From assembly GCF_050436995.1 (NCBI RefSeq), contig NC_134763.1, forward strand, positions 7,435,001 through 7,499,000: a DNA stretch of 64,000 nt, given 5' to 3'. A program made the position numbers and the translations under genes. This stretch comes from Anticarsia gemmatalis (Eukaryota; Arthropoda; Insecta; Lepidoptera; Erebidae). This document shows, in pieces, positions 1-14,900 of this stretch (positions are counted from its first letter, which is position 1; every line of letters starts with the position of its first letter). The notes under the pieces are model-generated. The model saw only the letters and a list, made by a program, of their open reading frames with translations, did no database searches and was not told the DNA's origin.

Positions 1-3000
1 CTGAGCTCGCTTTAAACGTGAAATTTGATTTCAATTGCGCCTCCATTTGCAACTTTGTCTTGTACAAATTGAATTTTGTTGCCATCATCCACATACGACG
101 GGTACATTCTGAGTGTATTCGATTTAGAATTATTGCAATGGTGTGGGAACACGAAGTGTGGGCGACACGTCAATGTATCACGTCACTTTGATTCCGGACC
201 GAATACCTACTAGGTGTATGAATTTGGGAGATGCTTCCAAATCAATGCATGAAGAGACTGATTTGGAAAGATATCGTGATCATATACGAGTACTCAATAT
301 GCCTTTAAATTAAAATGACATAATTTCCCAACTTTTACACAGAAATGTAGAGAAAAAGCTCAAAGTTCTACAAAACTATTCAATTAAACAATAAACCTTT
401 GCCACTTCATTTTCTCTCTCCATTTAATAAACAACTCGTTGCCTTTCAGTGTTTATTCAACATCGATTTCAATTAGAACAAAGCCTGTTGTTCCAGCATT
501 TCACGGCTGAATTGTCGAAGTAGATTAATAATTTTGTCAGTAGCAGAGAAAAAACTACCCTTTTTCGCTTCAGTTTTTCAGTCGTGACTGAGTTTTAGTC
601 GTAACTAGGTCGTTACGGTTTCAAACAGCAAATGCCGCTTGTTTACGAGAGAAACTAATTAACCCCAGATCAAAGAGATAACGTTTGCATTTTAGATCCT
701 GCACGGAAACGTTGGAAACTAAGCAAAAGTTTACAAAGAGAAGTTCATGAAAGCATTTAGCTGTACAGAGAAAAAAATTGTAGTAAGTGGTGAACCCCAT
801 CAACGTAATAATTACATTTAACCCTAAAACAACTATTTCTGAGAGATAGGGTAAGCTCGTTACGTGTGGGGACGCCTTCCGATGCTATGCATAATGAAAA
901 CTTAATGATTACATAAGTTGTTGAAAGTTTCACTTAACCGCATTATAACTAATGGACTGAAATATAATTACGCAATAAGCAGCACTATAATTTGTAACAG
1001 AAATCAAAGACATATCATTTTCAGAAACATGAGAAATTGAAACATGAATATGTCGAGAGCTTCATAAATTATTTACATCGAAAGCGAATACGGAACGTAC
1101 TATAGAATCAAATAGCTCATTCCCCTGTACAATACTCCTTACTGGTTGTCCTCGAGCGCTAACTTCAATATTCAAAGGTTCAAGTTGAATAATGATTAAT
1201 AAATCATATATGTAAACATATATCTAATAATATGCAAAGTCGTAGGCCCTTACATGTTCATATTATTATTTGATCAAGTGTTTCATACAATAGTACGAAG
1301 GTACAAGCATTCCTATTCATAAACTCTTAATAGCACCATTTAGATGTTCAATGTTTTATCTCTCTCCTTTTTCCATTTAATGGGGCAGAAAGGAACAAAA
1401 CATTAAATGCCTTAAACACTGCTATTTAACGTTTGCGGATGACGAGCTACAAGTCTACAGAAAATATTCCTACTATTGAAGTACGTGAAGACCGTGAACA
1501 TCACGTGAATCCGATATGCGGTCACACGATCCCTAAGTCCAGGAAACCCCATGATTGAACTCTTAAAGATGGGCTTGCGTTTAATTCAATAACGTGAAGT
1601 AATCAGTTGCCAATGACGCACGTAGATGTAATTAGAGATTGTTAGTCTATCGCCTAAAAGCACCATTAGCTGCTTTCAATCGACTTTTATATTATGTAAT
1701 GGAAGATAATCCCCTCGGAAAACACTTTTATTATCCAGTGATTACTCCGACATATCGAACGTAATAAAACTAGGCTGTATCTGAACACAGACGTGTTCTC
1801 ATCTCTATCAAATTCAGCGAAATCCACAAGGAAATCAAAGTTACGTAACGCCTTGTTTTTCACGCTGAAACAGCTCGATACGCAGCACGAATTTTTGTAG
1901 TCTCTTCATGGAGTTGGTGTATGGAGTTTTCGAAACCAATATAGAAGTATAATCAATGTAGTCTTGCAGTCTACGAGTCTGCGGGCGCGTCGCGTTCAGT
2001 AGTTATGTAACATTCAGCAGTCCTGTCTAATCAATACGACGACGGCGGGCATTTCATGCTAGCAGGGCCAACGTACGGGGAAAAGCTCGGAACGTTCCAC
2101 AGATATCTTGGCGCCCATCTTGGCACAAGCTGTATGTCTAGCGTTTGCGTTATTCGTTTTGACGTTTTAAGTCCAGAGGATCATGTGGAACTGCGACCGT
2201 TTAGATTTTTAGAAATTGATATTATAGGAAGTGATCTCCAAAGTTTTCTTTTTTTTAAAGGAATAGACGTTCTGCTATTCACTATTGACACAGAGAGTAC
2301 TGATCATAACTGAAAATGCAATTAATAAGCACCTTTAAATTGGAGAACATTATATTTACGTAATATTGTAGAGCGCTTGAAGTAGGGTGTTGTCTTAGAA
2401 CTCGATAACGGCATGATCGATACTGAAGCGAATGAACTGAAACAGCTAGTGCTCACTGTTCTGTACCTACAATTTTCGGTTCAACTGTTCGGTCTACAAT
2501 AGGGAAGGGGCGTTGTTCTACGGTGCCGTTCTGCAGACGTAATACAAATGGAATAGGTCAAATTGTGGTTTACTTTTGAATTCCTGGTTCGGAAGACAAA
2601 TGTCGTACATTAAATCCACATGTTGTTGCATAGAAGACATACGTTGCTGGATTCAATTCTACACAATATGTGGATTTTGCTGATTCCTTATATTGAGCTG
2701 AACCTAGTTCGCTTTTCTGCCTATGTAGGAAACACTGGAGACACGAAGGTTTCACACACAAATTGCTACTAAGCACCATTTAGTGGAGCCATTTAAAAAG
2801 GTACAGTCAGGTAAAACGTTGTTAGCGCAAAACATCCCAGGAAAATAGGGTGCCACGCCCATACGAGATCTACAATTTAGATATAAATAACTGCATCGCT
2901 TTTTTGGTAAACCTTACCTAGTGAAGATGTTCTGTTGGTATGCGTAACGACAGCTTAGCGTACTTTTACTTACTAAAAGCGTTATTACCTGAATGGTCTT

Positions 3001-6000
3001 CGAAACGACAGAATTTCGTTTTCTAGTCTAATATAATCATTGCTTAGCCAATTTCCTTACATTGCGTATACTATAAAAATTTAGAGTACACTCGTAATAC
3101 TGCGGGGCAATGTACGGATAAAAAATGTCATCGTACATTTTATTACTTGTGCTGGCATTCCTTTTTTGGCACAAATAGGCTACAAATCATTTATATATGC
3201 CCTATGTGACTGGAAAATGAAAATTGAGGTTTTCATATTTTTAAGTGACGCGTACTGCTTCGTTATACAACGAACATTATGGTAATCATATATCATTTTG
3301 GTTGCCCAACTAGTTTTTAGTTGAAAAGAAACAGTGAGAGTACAATATAGTACATATTCTATACATTACGTAAGTAGGAAAACATATTCTTGGAAATTCG
3401 TACACATGAAAGTAAATAATAAGGTAACAGCCAGCCACTTTTTCTATGAAAATCGGGCGCTATAAATGTATATTACATGGTTGTTTCTGGCCTTACAGTT
3501 TTTTCCAGCTGAGACTGTGTTACATAAGACTAATTCCATACAGTAATAATATCACCAGTATGTAGCTATCGAGGCAAACGCCCCAACGAACCCTTATGGG
3601 CACAAACAAGATGTTATTCACGTATTTAAAACGTGTATGCTAATAAAGTAAAAATAAAAACACGAAATCTGTTTGATAAAAGTCAACATTTGAATTTTAC
3701 ATTTAAGCGACAATTTACATATTTTTACTCTCAGTTGGAAACACGAAGTAACATTTTCAAGGATTACATATTCGAACATACATATTTTCCCTGAACTGTG
3801 TTAAAAGTACCCAGTGATGGCGATTACGTCGAAACTGCTATCGTTTGAAGTTCTAAATTCTTGCTCATCGAATAAAACACAATACTAGTGATGTACGCAA
3901 GACGCTTTCGGACAATCAACATTTATAGGACAAAAAAACTAGTCTAGCGGTAACAGTGCCAATCACGCACGCAGCCCAATAGCTCATTGCGAAAGGATGC
4001 CCTGAATTTTCTTTCAAGGACTTCTCTCAAACCACCCCAGTCATAAACGCGAGTGATTCGATACCGACACGCAACTACCCCTACGACCTCTGACCTTCCA
4101 TAATATAAGCAATAAAACTTTGCCGAAAGAACAAACAAAGTGTTAGCAAATACCTATACTAATGTAACAGAATTACCGCCCTTCACACTGAAGTGCCGAC
4201 GCAAGGAGAGCTTAAGTAGCAAATTATTCTTGACTCTTAGAAATCGATACTTTAAGTATACAGATATAGAAAGTAGTCGATACCTGAAGCTTTTAATGGC
4301 GGCATTCATTTACATATAAATTGTCAATTTTGCCTGACAAAAATACCTTGATGGATCCCTTCTTTTCTATCGATGTTGAAAAAAATACAGTCCATTTTTA
4401 CGCCACGAGTGTCCTCGAACCCGTATAATCTGATAATAAAAATGTTTGCCGAAATAGAGAGACAGGAGAACCTTAGCGGCATGTCAGATACGTAATCCCA
4501 TCTGACTTGTAGGTATACACAACTATAACAAGTAAAGTTTTATAGTTATATTTCATGTAGAAAGTAATACTATCGTGTTCGGTCTGTTCGTTCAAGCTAT
4601 GAATAACTTCTAGGATTATGTGCCAAGGTCTTTGTGAAGGCTGAAACCTAAGGGTCTCGTCTAGGTAGTTTAATGTAGTGATGTGGGTTAAATATATTTG
4701 TAAAATATGGCGGAATGGGGGCGTTTGCTAGCGCAAGAGATTACGCAATGACTTAATAAAACAATTTCCAAAAGACCAGACAAATGGGCGAGAACTAGAG
4801 TTTAGGAATATTTTTAAATCATAAACGATAGAAAAGAATATAATTGGCGATGAAACAAACCACTAAATGTTTATAAAACTGTACAGATACAGCTTATCCA
4901 CGATGGTTATTTCTACGTGCAAGTATGACAACGCGCGAGCTACTTGCATAATGAAATCGCATCATTTGAATAAGACCGTCGACTGCCTCAGTCCCACCAA
5001 GGGGACTGTATATGTAACAACCCTTTCTAGAACCAAGTTAATTTAGAATACTGAACAGCTTAGAGGACTTACAAATAAGATTACTTCACCACAAAAGCGC
5101 TCTCAATGATCAAACTCGAAATTTCTTCGTTTAACTTCCACGAACTTAATTGAGTTATTTAATCAGGCAGTTAGAGGACGTATGCGAGTCGTGTGCTTAT
5201 TCACCTTTAACAAGGCAGTGCTCGACAAGTTTCCAATTAAATGTTTTCTCCGCTAGACTGCGGTGCAACACTTGACTTCAACAAACTCGTTGTTAACAAT
5301 AGATACGAATGGCGTGCTCTAAAGCCCCACTAACGCTATTGTACTCCAAGAAATATTACCGAGCTACAATATAAAGCTGAAAGCTTTTGCGTCTAGGTAC
5401 TATTCTTAGCTTACCTGTAAGGATATCCTATCTATATTTGTGATACTTTTCCATGAAAACTCAAGCTTGTGAGTGATATTCTACGAACTCGTTCAATTGC
5501 GGAAACAGGCCTTTAGAGATCGTTAAGTTTAACAATGTAAGCTGTTAAAGAGCTTCGCTAAAGACATTAATAGGCTACTTTATGGTGGCACTCCCCTAAG
5601 CAAAAATAATCGTGAAAGTAAACCGACCTTCACGCATTAATTGGTTCCGGTTCCCCATCCCATGACAGGGTGTTTCATCATCGTATACACGGCTCTAATT
5701 AGAGCCATAGTGCTACTGACATTATGTATAAAACAAACTTTCTCATATTACAGAATACAGATCATTACATTATTTACTTCTCATTTTGCCACTAAAATTA
5801 CCGATAAGTAAAAGTATTAACCTCGTAAATATATTTACATTGATAAGTCCAAATTGCAAGTTTAACCTTTGCACGGATATCAGAAAAAATCATGTCATCG
5901 AACTGAAGAGACGACCTTTTTAGAGCCTCACCTCAAAAGGGGAAATCTTTATGAGATACGTGCCCGTCAATATGAAATTTGGGACAGTAATGAGGCATAT

Positions 6001-8018
6001 TGTGCTGCATATTCCTCAATATTAGCCCGTAAACGTATATAGATTATTATGAAACTTCTCCGTGTTGCTTTATTCATTTATTCAAATCGTTTCAGAGCAT
6101 AGAGACTCACAGAGAGAAGTGTTCGCATTGGATGCTGCTGGGTGTTTTCCAGATTGCGGATGCTTAAATTAGGCATCTATGTGTGCAATACAAAACGATA
6201 GGTAAGTAAGATTAACTTTAAATTATTATTTTTCTTGGCCGTTTTAACTCGGTTCTCGATCATAAAAATACACAAAAGGAACACATTACGAAAACGCATC
6301 AATACTGTCGGCGAATCTCTGTGTTAAGACCATCAATGTAAAAATAAACCGTAGTTCACGCCTAAAACCGTCAGTTTAAAAACTAGACTCGAAGCGTTCA
6401 CGGTGATTGTTACTTATTCACGTAATAATTCCTATTTAATCCAGGTACACTGAAGTGCCTTTAATTAAATTTCAATTGCCGAATAAAATTAGCACACCCT
6501 TACTCCGCGGCCGAATAGAATTGAACAATAAAATTTTATTTCCTGCCCGAAGAACGAGTGGAGTTCTAGGCAAACGTTGGTTTTTACATAAAGCCGTATA
6601 CCTCACCTCTGGCATTTGAAGAGCATCTCATCTAAACGAGAAAACGTCATTCACTCTGCATGAGCCGCACAACTTTTATCATATTACGTTCGTTCAATTT
6701 TCAACTGCATTGTGTAGAACTGTATAACCTATTTAGCCGTAGAACGAAGTTATATCTAAATGTGAAGCATGTCATGAAGAGCTCTCGTACGACCCGTCCT
6801 GATCCATCTCATCCGACTTATTGATCGGGAGACAACGTGCCTAGGTTTTGCTTGAAAAAAAGGTGACCTATTTAAACACGTTCTCGCGGATATAGAAAGA
6901 GCTCTCGGAAATGCAATAGATCGTTTTATTCATACTACATTAAAACGTTGGCGAATGGTATCTTGGTCGAGTTTAAATTGCTCCTATTACACTTTGCAGA
7001 ATTCTCGCAAAACGACTTGCTAGTGTGAAATAGGATATCTACCTACTTAATTTTTAATGGGGTAAATCCTTTGCAACGAGGTTGTCACTACTAAGTAAAT
7101 TGTTCGTAGGTTCCACCGACGCGACGCTTTGATCGCATATTCATATGAAACTATGAAACATATTTCAATACTTTGTTTTTCGATAAAAGGAAACTCATAC
7201 AAAATCTCATTCAAATAAAAAATAAATTGTAGATTCAGTGAAACAGCAATACATATTAAATGCCATTAACATTATTGGACGCGTACAAATTACCATAGTT
7301 TTGCCTTGCAACAGTTTACACGGAATTTTGTAATAACATATTTTCATTATACAGTTAAGAACTCGTATATTTCGTCCATTTTCACATTTTATACCTGCTG
7401 CTATGGAAAAATCTTGTTTAGATAAATGTCGTCACTGAGTGACACAACCTATTTATGTGTACATTCTATGGTATATTTATAGTAACCAGAGGGATTCATA
7501 AATTAGGGCAAGGTACTGGCGTCTGGTGGTCGATATTCTTGTAAAAAAATATCGCTAGTTGTTCATGAGTGCATAATGTCGCGTGCCAGACACTGAACAC
7601 ACTCAATTTGCAGTAAATCACCTAAGAGGTCAGGAGTGACGTGGATCGCGCCATATTTGCCGCTTCAGACTAAGATATGTCGCTATTGTCCGTGTAAAGT
7701 TTCATCGTAACATAGTAAGCGTATTACTTATGTAACATCACATAATCCCTTGTTGTTGCTAGACTCTAATAAATAATTCGCTTCTGTATAATTAGAGATT
7801 TGCTTAATCTGTTTGAAACTAATTGTCTTCCTGCAGTGTTTATTACCGATGTGGAGAAATATCGTAAAATTTTGAGAATACGAGTACGTTACGTAATCAT
7901 CATCAAATATTTAAGGCGTTAAAAATACTGTATATTAAAACCAATTACAGCATACGTATAAGTATGTTTCGAAATATAAAACACATCCGTAGGTATAAAA
8001 ATAACAAAATCAGACCTG
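1..8018. other. Gene-poor stretch, nothing coding supported
   Basis: I read both strands and found no exon-like segment, RNA gene or recognisable transposon. Open frames here are short and look random. A perfect 16-bp palindrome (ggctctaattagagcc) lies at 5691-5706. A minus-strand ATG near 2115 followed by about 12 sense codons is not supported by anything else. The stretch may be intergenic or part of the first intron of the orphan minus-strand exon at 15940-15963. It lacks the SINE and Helitron litter seen further right. Confidence 0.5.
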
Positions 8019-8895
8019 CAGGGGCCGAAACAAGTTCCGAGGTCAAAAATACTGATTTTACTGACCAAAAATTCAAAAATACTGACCAAATACAGACCAT
8101 TTCTAAACCGTTTTTCAGGTGAACGGTGTGAAATAAAAAAAAATACAGTCGAATTGAAAAGACAAAATCCTTTTTAGATGTCGGTTAAAAAGATTATTTT
8201 CGGTTATTGGTCTCCATCATCCCCATAGTCAACCAGCACCGCCTTTTTATTGTGTTAAAGAGCTTTTTCTATTGTTAGTAAAGTTTTCGATCTGGTCTTA
8301 CGAATTTTTAATCAGGTCTTACGAATTTTCAATCAGGTCTTACGAATTTTCAATCAGGACTTACGAATTTTCAATCAGGTCTTACGAATTTTCAATCAGG
8401 TCTTACGAATTTTCAATCAGGACTTACGAATTTTTAATCAGGTCTTACGAATTTTCAATCAGGTCTTACGAATTTTCAATCAGGTCTTACGAATTTTCGA
8501 TCAGGTCACGTGTCCGGACGCGAGTTTAGAAGTTTTTAAAAATTACAGAAAAGTGCGCAACGGCGCTAAAAAATTTTCACTTTATACTATTGATTTCAAA
8601 AAAATAGTAAATTTTAATTTGCTATTCTATTGAAGTCATGTGATGCTGTAATGGATGTATACATATATTACGTAGATCATCCACATAATATCGAGCATCC
8701 AAAGCAGCCCTCTGATATCATTACTGGGCAAATCGAGAATGTAAGATTGGCCAACAGCTAAGGAAAACCAAAAAAATATCGTTGAGTTTGGAAAAATACT
8801 GACTATACTGACCGATTTTCGAAAATACTGACTTTTACTGACCAGGTCCAAAAATACTGACTTTTACTGACTTTACTGACCTGTTTCGGCCCCTG
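8019..8895. mobile_element. Non-autonomous inverted-repeat DNA transposon (hAT-like?)
   Basis: The element is bounded by perfect 14-bp terminal inverted repeats, CAGGGGCCGAAACA at the left and its reverse complement at 8882-8895. Perfect 6-bp direct repeats GACCTG flank it (8013-8018 and 8896-8901). Inside both ends are many short subterminal motifs of the form TACTGAC: about three at 8046-8096 and about seven at 8796-8880, all in the same orientation. No transposase coding remains. The middle carries a 21-bp tandem array. Termini starting CAGGGG are common in hAT elements, but those usually make 8-bp target duplications, so the superfamily is an inference. Confidence 0.8.
8295..8504 (+). repeat. 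21-bp minisatellite, 10 units, inside the transposon
   Basis: Ten head-to-tail units of GTCTTACGAATTTTCAATCAG follow one another without interruption, with scattered variants (GACTTACG in two units, TTTTTAATC in two, TTTTCGATC in the last). A partial unit precedes the array. Because 21 is a multiple of three and the unit has no stop in one frame, the array reads as a repeated RSYEFSI heptad. That open frame is probably a by-product of the repeat, not a gene. Confidence 0.95.
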
Positions 8896-8901
8896 GACCT
8901 G

Positions 8902-11900
8902 ACACGAACATGGCTGAAATGTACGAGAGATAGAAAAAAACAAATATCATCGACCCTAATTTAAATAACGATATAACAAACAAACAAAACTCTGTCATAA
9001 TAATTAATGATCACCATAAAAGTTGGACGTAGTTCAACCGTATTTGTAAGGCTCAACTTCGAAGCGTAAACAGAAATTGGTTACGATTTGGCGCCAGTGC
9101 ATCTAACTTATGAAACTTGCAAGCGACCTGGCTCGATCGATGGCGACCTCTTTAGCGACCAATGCACCAAGCAACTGCCCGGGAAAACCGTGGCGTGTGC
9201 TTTGTTACATTACAGAAATAAGTTCGCTTTAAATCGTGCCTATATACCACTGTGCTACTTTAAAAACTATTCTAGCTATCTTTAGGAAGTGGATTTTTAT
9301 ATAACGTCAAGTGACTTCGGAATTCCCTCATCGATTTGGTGAGTTGAACTGAGTCAGTATTCGATCAGTGACATTATTTGAGTGACACAAATCGAATTAG
9401 CCGCACTCCAACGCACTTTGTTCGATAAAAAACGTACTGAAAATGGAGCGTGAAATTTCAGAGGCACATTTCTGTACTGCACTTTATCAATTATTAAAAA
9501 ATCAATGCTACTGGTTCATGTGTTGCAATTGACTGATAAAAATACAGCGGATATATGAAGTGACTGAGAGGCAATTATAAAATCGTGAAATATTTGTATC
9601 ATACTCCCTTTAGAGCTTATTACATTACCCACTTTGAAGATTTTAAAGGTTAGAATTTGGGTGTGTCGTTCTTTATGCAAGTTTTCTGTTACATAACTAG
9701 AATATTTTAACAACATCTTTGCGGAGTAAATCGATGGTGAAAAAGGCTTAGCCTTTAATCGTTTCAAAATTGTAAATATGCTTATTAATATAGCTCGTTG
9801 CTTTTTGACGACTTCTACTCAATTTAAGCATTAGATATGCCCTAAATGTACTGTACAATACGATAAAACAATCGATATAAAGGCTCGGAAACGTTAAACG
9901 ACCGCTTTGTCTAAACAAATACGAACATTTTTCCTCGAACTTAGTCGCATGAAATAAAAAACCTTTGAGATATTTCTGAACAAGACTTTTATCTTTGTAA
10001 TCCTATACAAAGGCAAGCGGGATAGAAATATATGGAGGCTCGTCATTTTACTGAATAAAGGGAGGATGTGAGAGCAAAAATAAAAGACCAAACTAAAAGT
10101 TTTATTTCGTGATCTGAAATATTTATATTCAAAGATGAGTTAGAGTCAGTAACGGATATTATCAACGGCCATGAGATTATTTATGATGAAAGATGTGTAA
10201 TGTTTTCTATACTGAAAACGTATCTACGTAAGCTGCTAGATAGATCCATAAGTTCGTAAGGAAGGCGGTTACTTCCGTTGCCCATATCTCTGCATTAACA
10301 AAAGGTAGACGCCATTTCAGACTATATGAGGTGCTCTTACAAAACATTTTATCTCTGAGGTCTTACAAAAACGGGTTGGGTTTAGTGAGAAAAAGACATC
10401 TTTGTAGATAAAAATGTTGGTTTATAGAACGATATGTTCCACACCAATTTTCTCTAGATACCTATACTTTTTGCACACTTTTATTTAGACTACACATGAT
10501 GGTAAACGAAGAAATTTGCCAGAGCTACCTCGATTATAGAGGAGAGGAAAGGGCGGGGCCACAAGCAAATTTGATGTTGTTTAAATGTAGGAGAACGTGT
10601 TACATAATCACACCGACAAACCTGGATTCTAGATAGGTATTTTGAACATAAAAAGAAAGACAATTTGGTCACAGGTGGAATTTTACGAATATTGCTAAGT
10701 TTTATCAAATGAAACTATCTGGAAGTATACAGATTGTAGTTAAACAAAAAGCTGACAAGTTATTTACACACGTCATTAAGTCACAAACATAGTTGTGGTG
10801 TCTCGACACTCGTTATGAATTACTAATGACAGCCCATCACGAAACACCTTTGAAATAGTCATCAACATGGCTAACGAAGTACGGACCTTGAAGATATCGA
10901 GCGAACAGTAAAATGTTGCTTACTGATAACTTAACGCAGCCGAAAAGAATATAAGAAAACATTAGGAGAACTGACATCACGAGTAATAAGTACTTTTACG
11001 ACGTAACTTCGGGCGTATTTTTCCATTTGGCATGCTTACCGTATAGGTATCTAAGGTAGGTATTGATAAATAAAGTGGGGGAGAAAGATACCTGCCAAAA
11101 TAGGCACGGGTAGAAATAAATAGTAGAAAATTTTAGATAGCCTAAAACCAATGGTTATTTTAGACACTTTCGGCATACAGCCTTTTGGAAATCATTTCCT
11201 CGTAGTTATAATAGGAAGTGAAAGACTTGAATCAAGAAAGTGATCGATAAACAATCAGTAAGGCTGAGTATTCTTGTATAGTTAATATTCTATAGATAAG
11301 TGATATTTGATTTGAGTATTTCGCCTCCAGAAATGGTGTATTTAAATAATGTATTGTCTGTCAGCACTCAGCAGTCTGAAAGAAATCAATAACTTCAGTG
11401 ATTGAGAGAAATGAGGTCTCTTAGAAAAAACCTAATTCAGACACTCTGCTTGAACTTGAAGGCCGATCGTTATATTTAAAGACACAGACATACATAATGT
11501 AGTGTAAAACTAATCAATTCCCGGTTCACAGGTAGTCTCGATAAATGTGATGAAAGCTTACCTACTCGGAAAAAGGTTGCCCGACCATCAATATAATTAA
11601 AAACACTTGCTCTAATTAACCTGGACAGGAATGGAAGTACAGTGACAAAGATTTTGTTTTTAGATTCTTATTTACAACGTACTTAAATAATTGTTTTTTG
11701 CACGTCTTGCTATGAATGGTAGGAAACCATTTTAATATTGCAATAAACAGAACTACCTTCATACCTGATTGCGTGTTATAAATGGTAATAGAATCACTTA
11801 ATTGACTGCGAGAATTACTCACAAAGTTAAATTCATTTGAATTACATAAGCGCAGTAGTAGCGAGTCGTACGATAACTATCGGCTTTTCCAGATCCCTAT

Positions 11901-14900
11901 CTATCATAACGAAGTACTGGCTGCCGTATACCTACCCCATTATGGACCTATTTCCCTAGCAGTGGCCTCAGTATATTTTGCAAAATATTCTTTGTCGTCG
12001 GGGAGACTTGGCAAGGTTGTCGCACGCAACCGACGCTACCCTTTCTAACTCTACATAACTGGAAAATTTATAAGTTCCGATACATACGTCGCAACCCGAC
12101 TTACGCAATAAATACAAGCTGTTACCACGTCTGTATGAGCTTCTGTGCTTTTTCGACTATAATAAAAAAATAATAAACGTGTAAGCCACGTAGAAAGGTC
12201 TGTTGCCACGCACCCCTCCAGACGTTCCCCAAAATATTCGTATTAACTTCAAATTACCAAAATCCCTTATGAAATATTTAACAACTTTAGGCGGGTGACC
12301 TTCAGTATTAAAAAGTTTCCTCGGTCGTAGAAAATTCTCGACCTAAGACATTTCACCGTAAAGTGGCGGTCATTATGTTTCCAGTAACAATGTTCGACGG
12401 GTCTGGAGCCGAGATAAATATTCACGCCTCGCTTGCGATATTCTGAATTCGACGTCGCTCCGGATACTCCTCGGGCGATGTACGACTCAAAAATAATAAG
12501 CAGCGAATATTTTGGTAAATAACTCGCCTAACAAAAAACTGAGTATTCTCTGAGCTGAACAATTTTATTAAATACTACAATACCGCAGTATTGTACGTTT
12601 ATCATTGTTGTACCTAACTGTCTGTTATATCTGCTTTGAAATTTTAACCTCGCCTTACTAAATAGCTCCCAGAAAATTCAAAAAATCTAATTAATTTACT
12701 CAAATCTGTAGTAGGTATACAATTCAATGAGTGAATTTAACACCAAAAGATGATTTAATTTAATTAATGGCACAATCTGTCTGGTGTTTCGCCGGGCACT
12801 AACGAGGTGGCCGCCTTCAACGATGTAATTAAACCGCTTCAAAAGCGCGCACCGTCTCTCCGCTAACGTTTAGATGCTCCTGAATAATATCCTCATTAGG
12901 CCGAGGAGTTACACAACGTCTGCGACGATCGCCACCCACGACAGAACAAGAGTTATGAGGACACGCTCTCATTCCCGACATCCTGCGGGAAGTGCGGCTA
13001 CTTGCGTCAGCATCGTGCAGGACCTTAGCCTCACTGCTGTAGTTACCCAGTTGTAGACGATCTCTCAGACGATTGCAAGTGAGATATATGACTCTCGACG
13101 TAAATGCTCTTCCACTAACTGATTCACCATCAAACACTTAAGGGTCTTCGGAACACAAACGGAATGACTCGCCCCTTCTCGGTGCTAATGGATGGAATAT
13201 TTTCAAAGCACGTGCAACTCGCACTGAGGGAAACAGATTTGCATCTAATGAATTTACCCTGAACATGACTGTGAATTAAATCGAGTTATCTCAGAAAGGG
13301 TTTCAGTTTTGACGTGCTCCATATTTGCAAGGCTGTTTTCTAATTTCACAGTCGGCTGCCTATTACGGACGCTAAAAGATACGAGTTCTGTTATATGTAG
13401 ACCCAGAAAAGTTCTCGGAATTAGAAGAAACTTATTCGCTAACAAGAATGGAGTACAATAGATCACATAAACGAAGTTAGTAGATGTAGCCGTCGGCATG
13501 AAAATGTATTTCCAGCGCCACTGGGCGTAAAATGATGTGTGGAAAAATCTTTTGAATAGGGAAGTACGTCCGCTAATGATGCTGAAAAATGAGACGCACC
13601 GACTATTCAGGCGTACTCATTCAGGCCATAATACGAGTGGCACAATGTTGGGATGGGCGAGGAAGGTCAACTATTCACGGATGCCAATTGCTTCTGGTTT
13701 GTACCCATCAACTCATTCACATGAGGAAGAAGGTTACCGTCGCAAATTTCGTGAATGACATGACAGAGTACGTACTAACAGATTACTCTGTTGATGAATT
13801 AATTAGTCGCGGTGGCTCTTGTATCCGCATTAATTGGATATCCGATCGATAAAGCAATGTGCTGAACACGGGACCACTCCCCTGATGGGAAAGCTTGTAC
13901 TAGGACCGTTTTGTATTACAGAATATCTAATTAATTCGGATTGAGGGCCTAAAATAACTTGTCATAACATTACATCACTCTTGTGTTAGCCCTGAAGGCT
14001 TAGGCTGAGATTTTACGTTACGCAAGTCGTGTCAGTTTTACATAATGTGAAGGATCGATTAATAAAGCAGTCGATTTTTTCGAGGGTAATAATTCAAGAA
14101 GCCCAATTTATCTGAAATGAGCATTATAGTGATAGATCAAGTCCTAAGAAAACCACGAAGAACCAAGAAAACATAGTGAGCAGACAAATATGTTCGTACT
14201 TTTCCGCTATAAAAGCGAGCGTACGTGGGTATCCAGGCGGAGTATTTTGCCTACGGATGTGTTGGTAACCTTGGGCGAAGATGATCTCGTCTTGGAGCGC
14301 GTGCTGTGTCCTTTGACAAATGCGGATGCGTTCAATTGGCGCGGCGGCCGTTATCGAACCGCGCTAAACACCACGCAAGGCTGCACTCCCGTACTTTTGC
14401 AATGTTTCAGAAAATCTAAGGTGAACAGGCAATATCTAGAAGATGCAAGAGAATTCAATAAGACTATCGACATTCCCATAAATACCATATTCGGCACATT
14501 CTTAGTATAAAGCTCATCATGATATTTACTTGGATTGAAAAAAAAAGTTGTCTTAGAAATAAATAGTGTTAAACTCTCTCATTGAATTTGTAACCAAATG
14601 AATTAATTTGATAATAACTTAATTCAAAAGCAGAGAATTTAATTAATATCAGGGACACAATTTGAGGCAACTGTAGTAATAACAAGCATCTGCCTAGTCA
14701 GTGGGAAGTAGGTATGACTTTATGTCAATCTTTTATATAAATTATATTAATGGAAATTAGATACTACTGAACAGTTAAATTAAGCATTCTGCGAAAAAGA
14801 TCTTGACTTCCTACATTCTCATAGAGAAAAACTATTTCTCATACATTTTGTACCATAGACCAATAAGAATGTTAGTGTATTCTAATGCATATTTTTTATA

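Noticed and set aside
2056..2313. Plus-strand frame and an opposite ATG (MGAKIS...) near 2115
   Set aside because: Neither continues into a recognisable exon; the minus-strand frame stops after about 19 codons and no linked exon was found.
12829..13137. 102-codon minus-strand Arg-rich frame
   Set aside because: Low-complexity basic composition, overlapped by another frame on the plus strand, no recognisable domain.
14190..14510. 106-codon plus-strand open frame
   Set aside because: No family motif, no splice-linked partner, no signal or membrane segment. Length is within chance for 64 kb on two strands.
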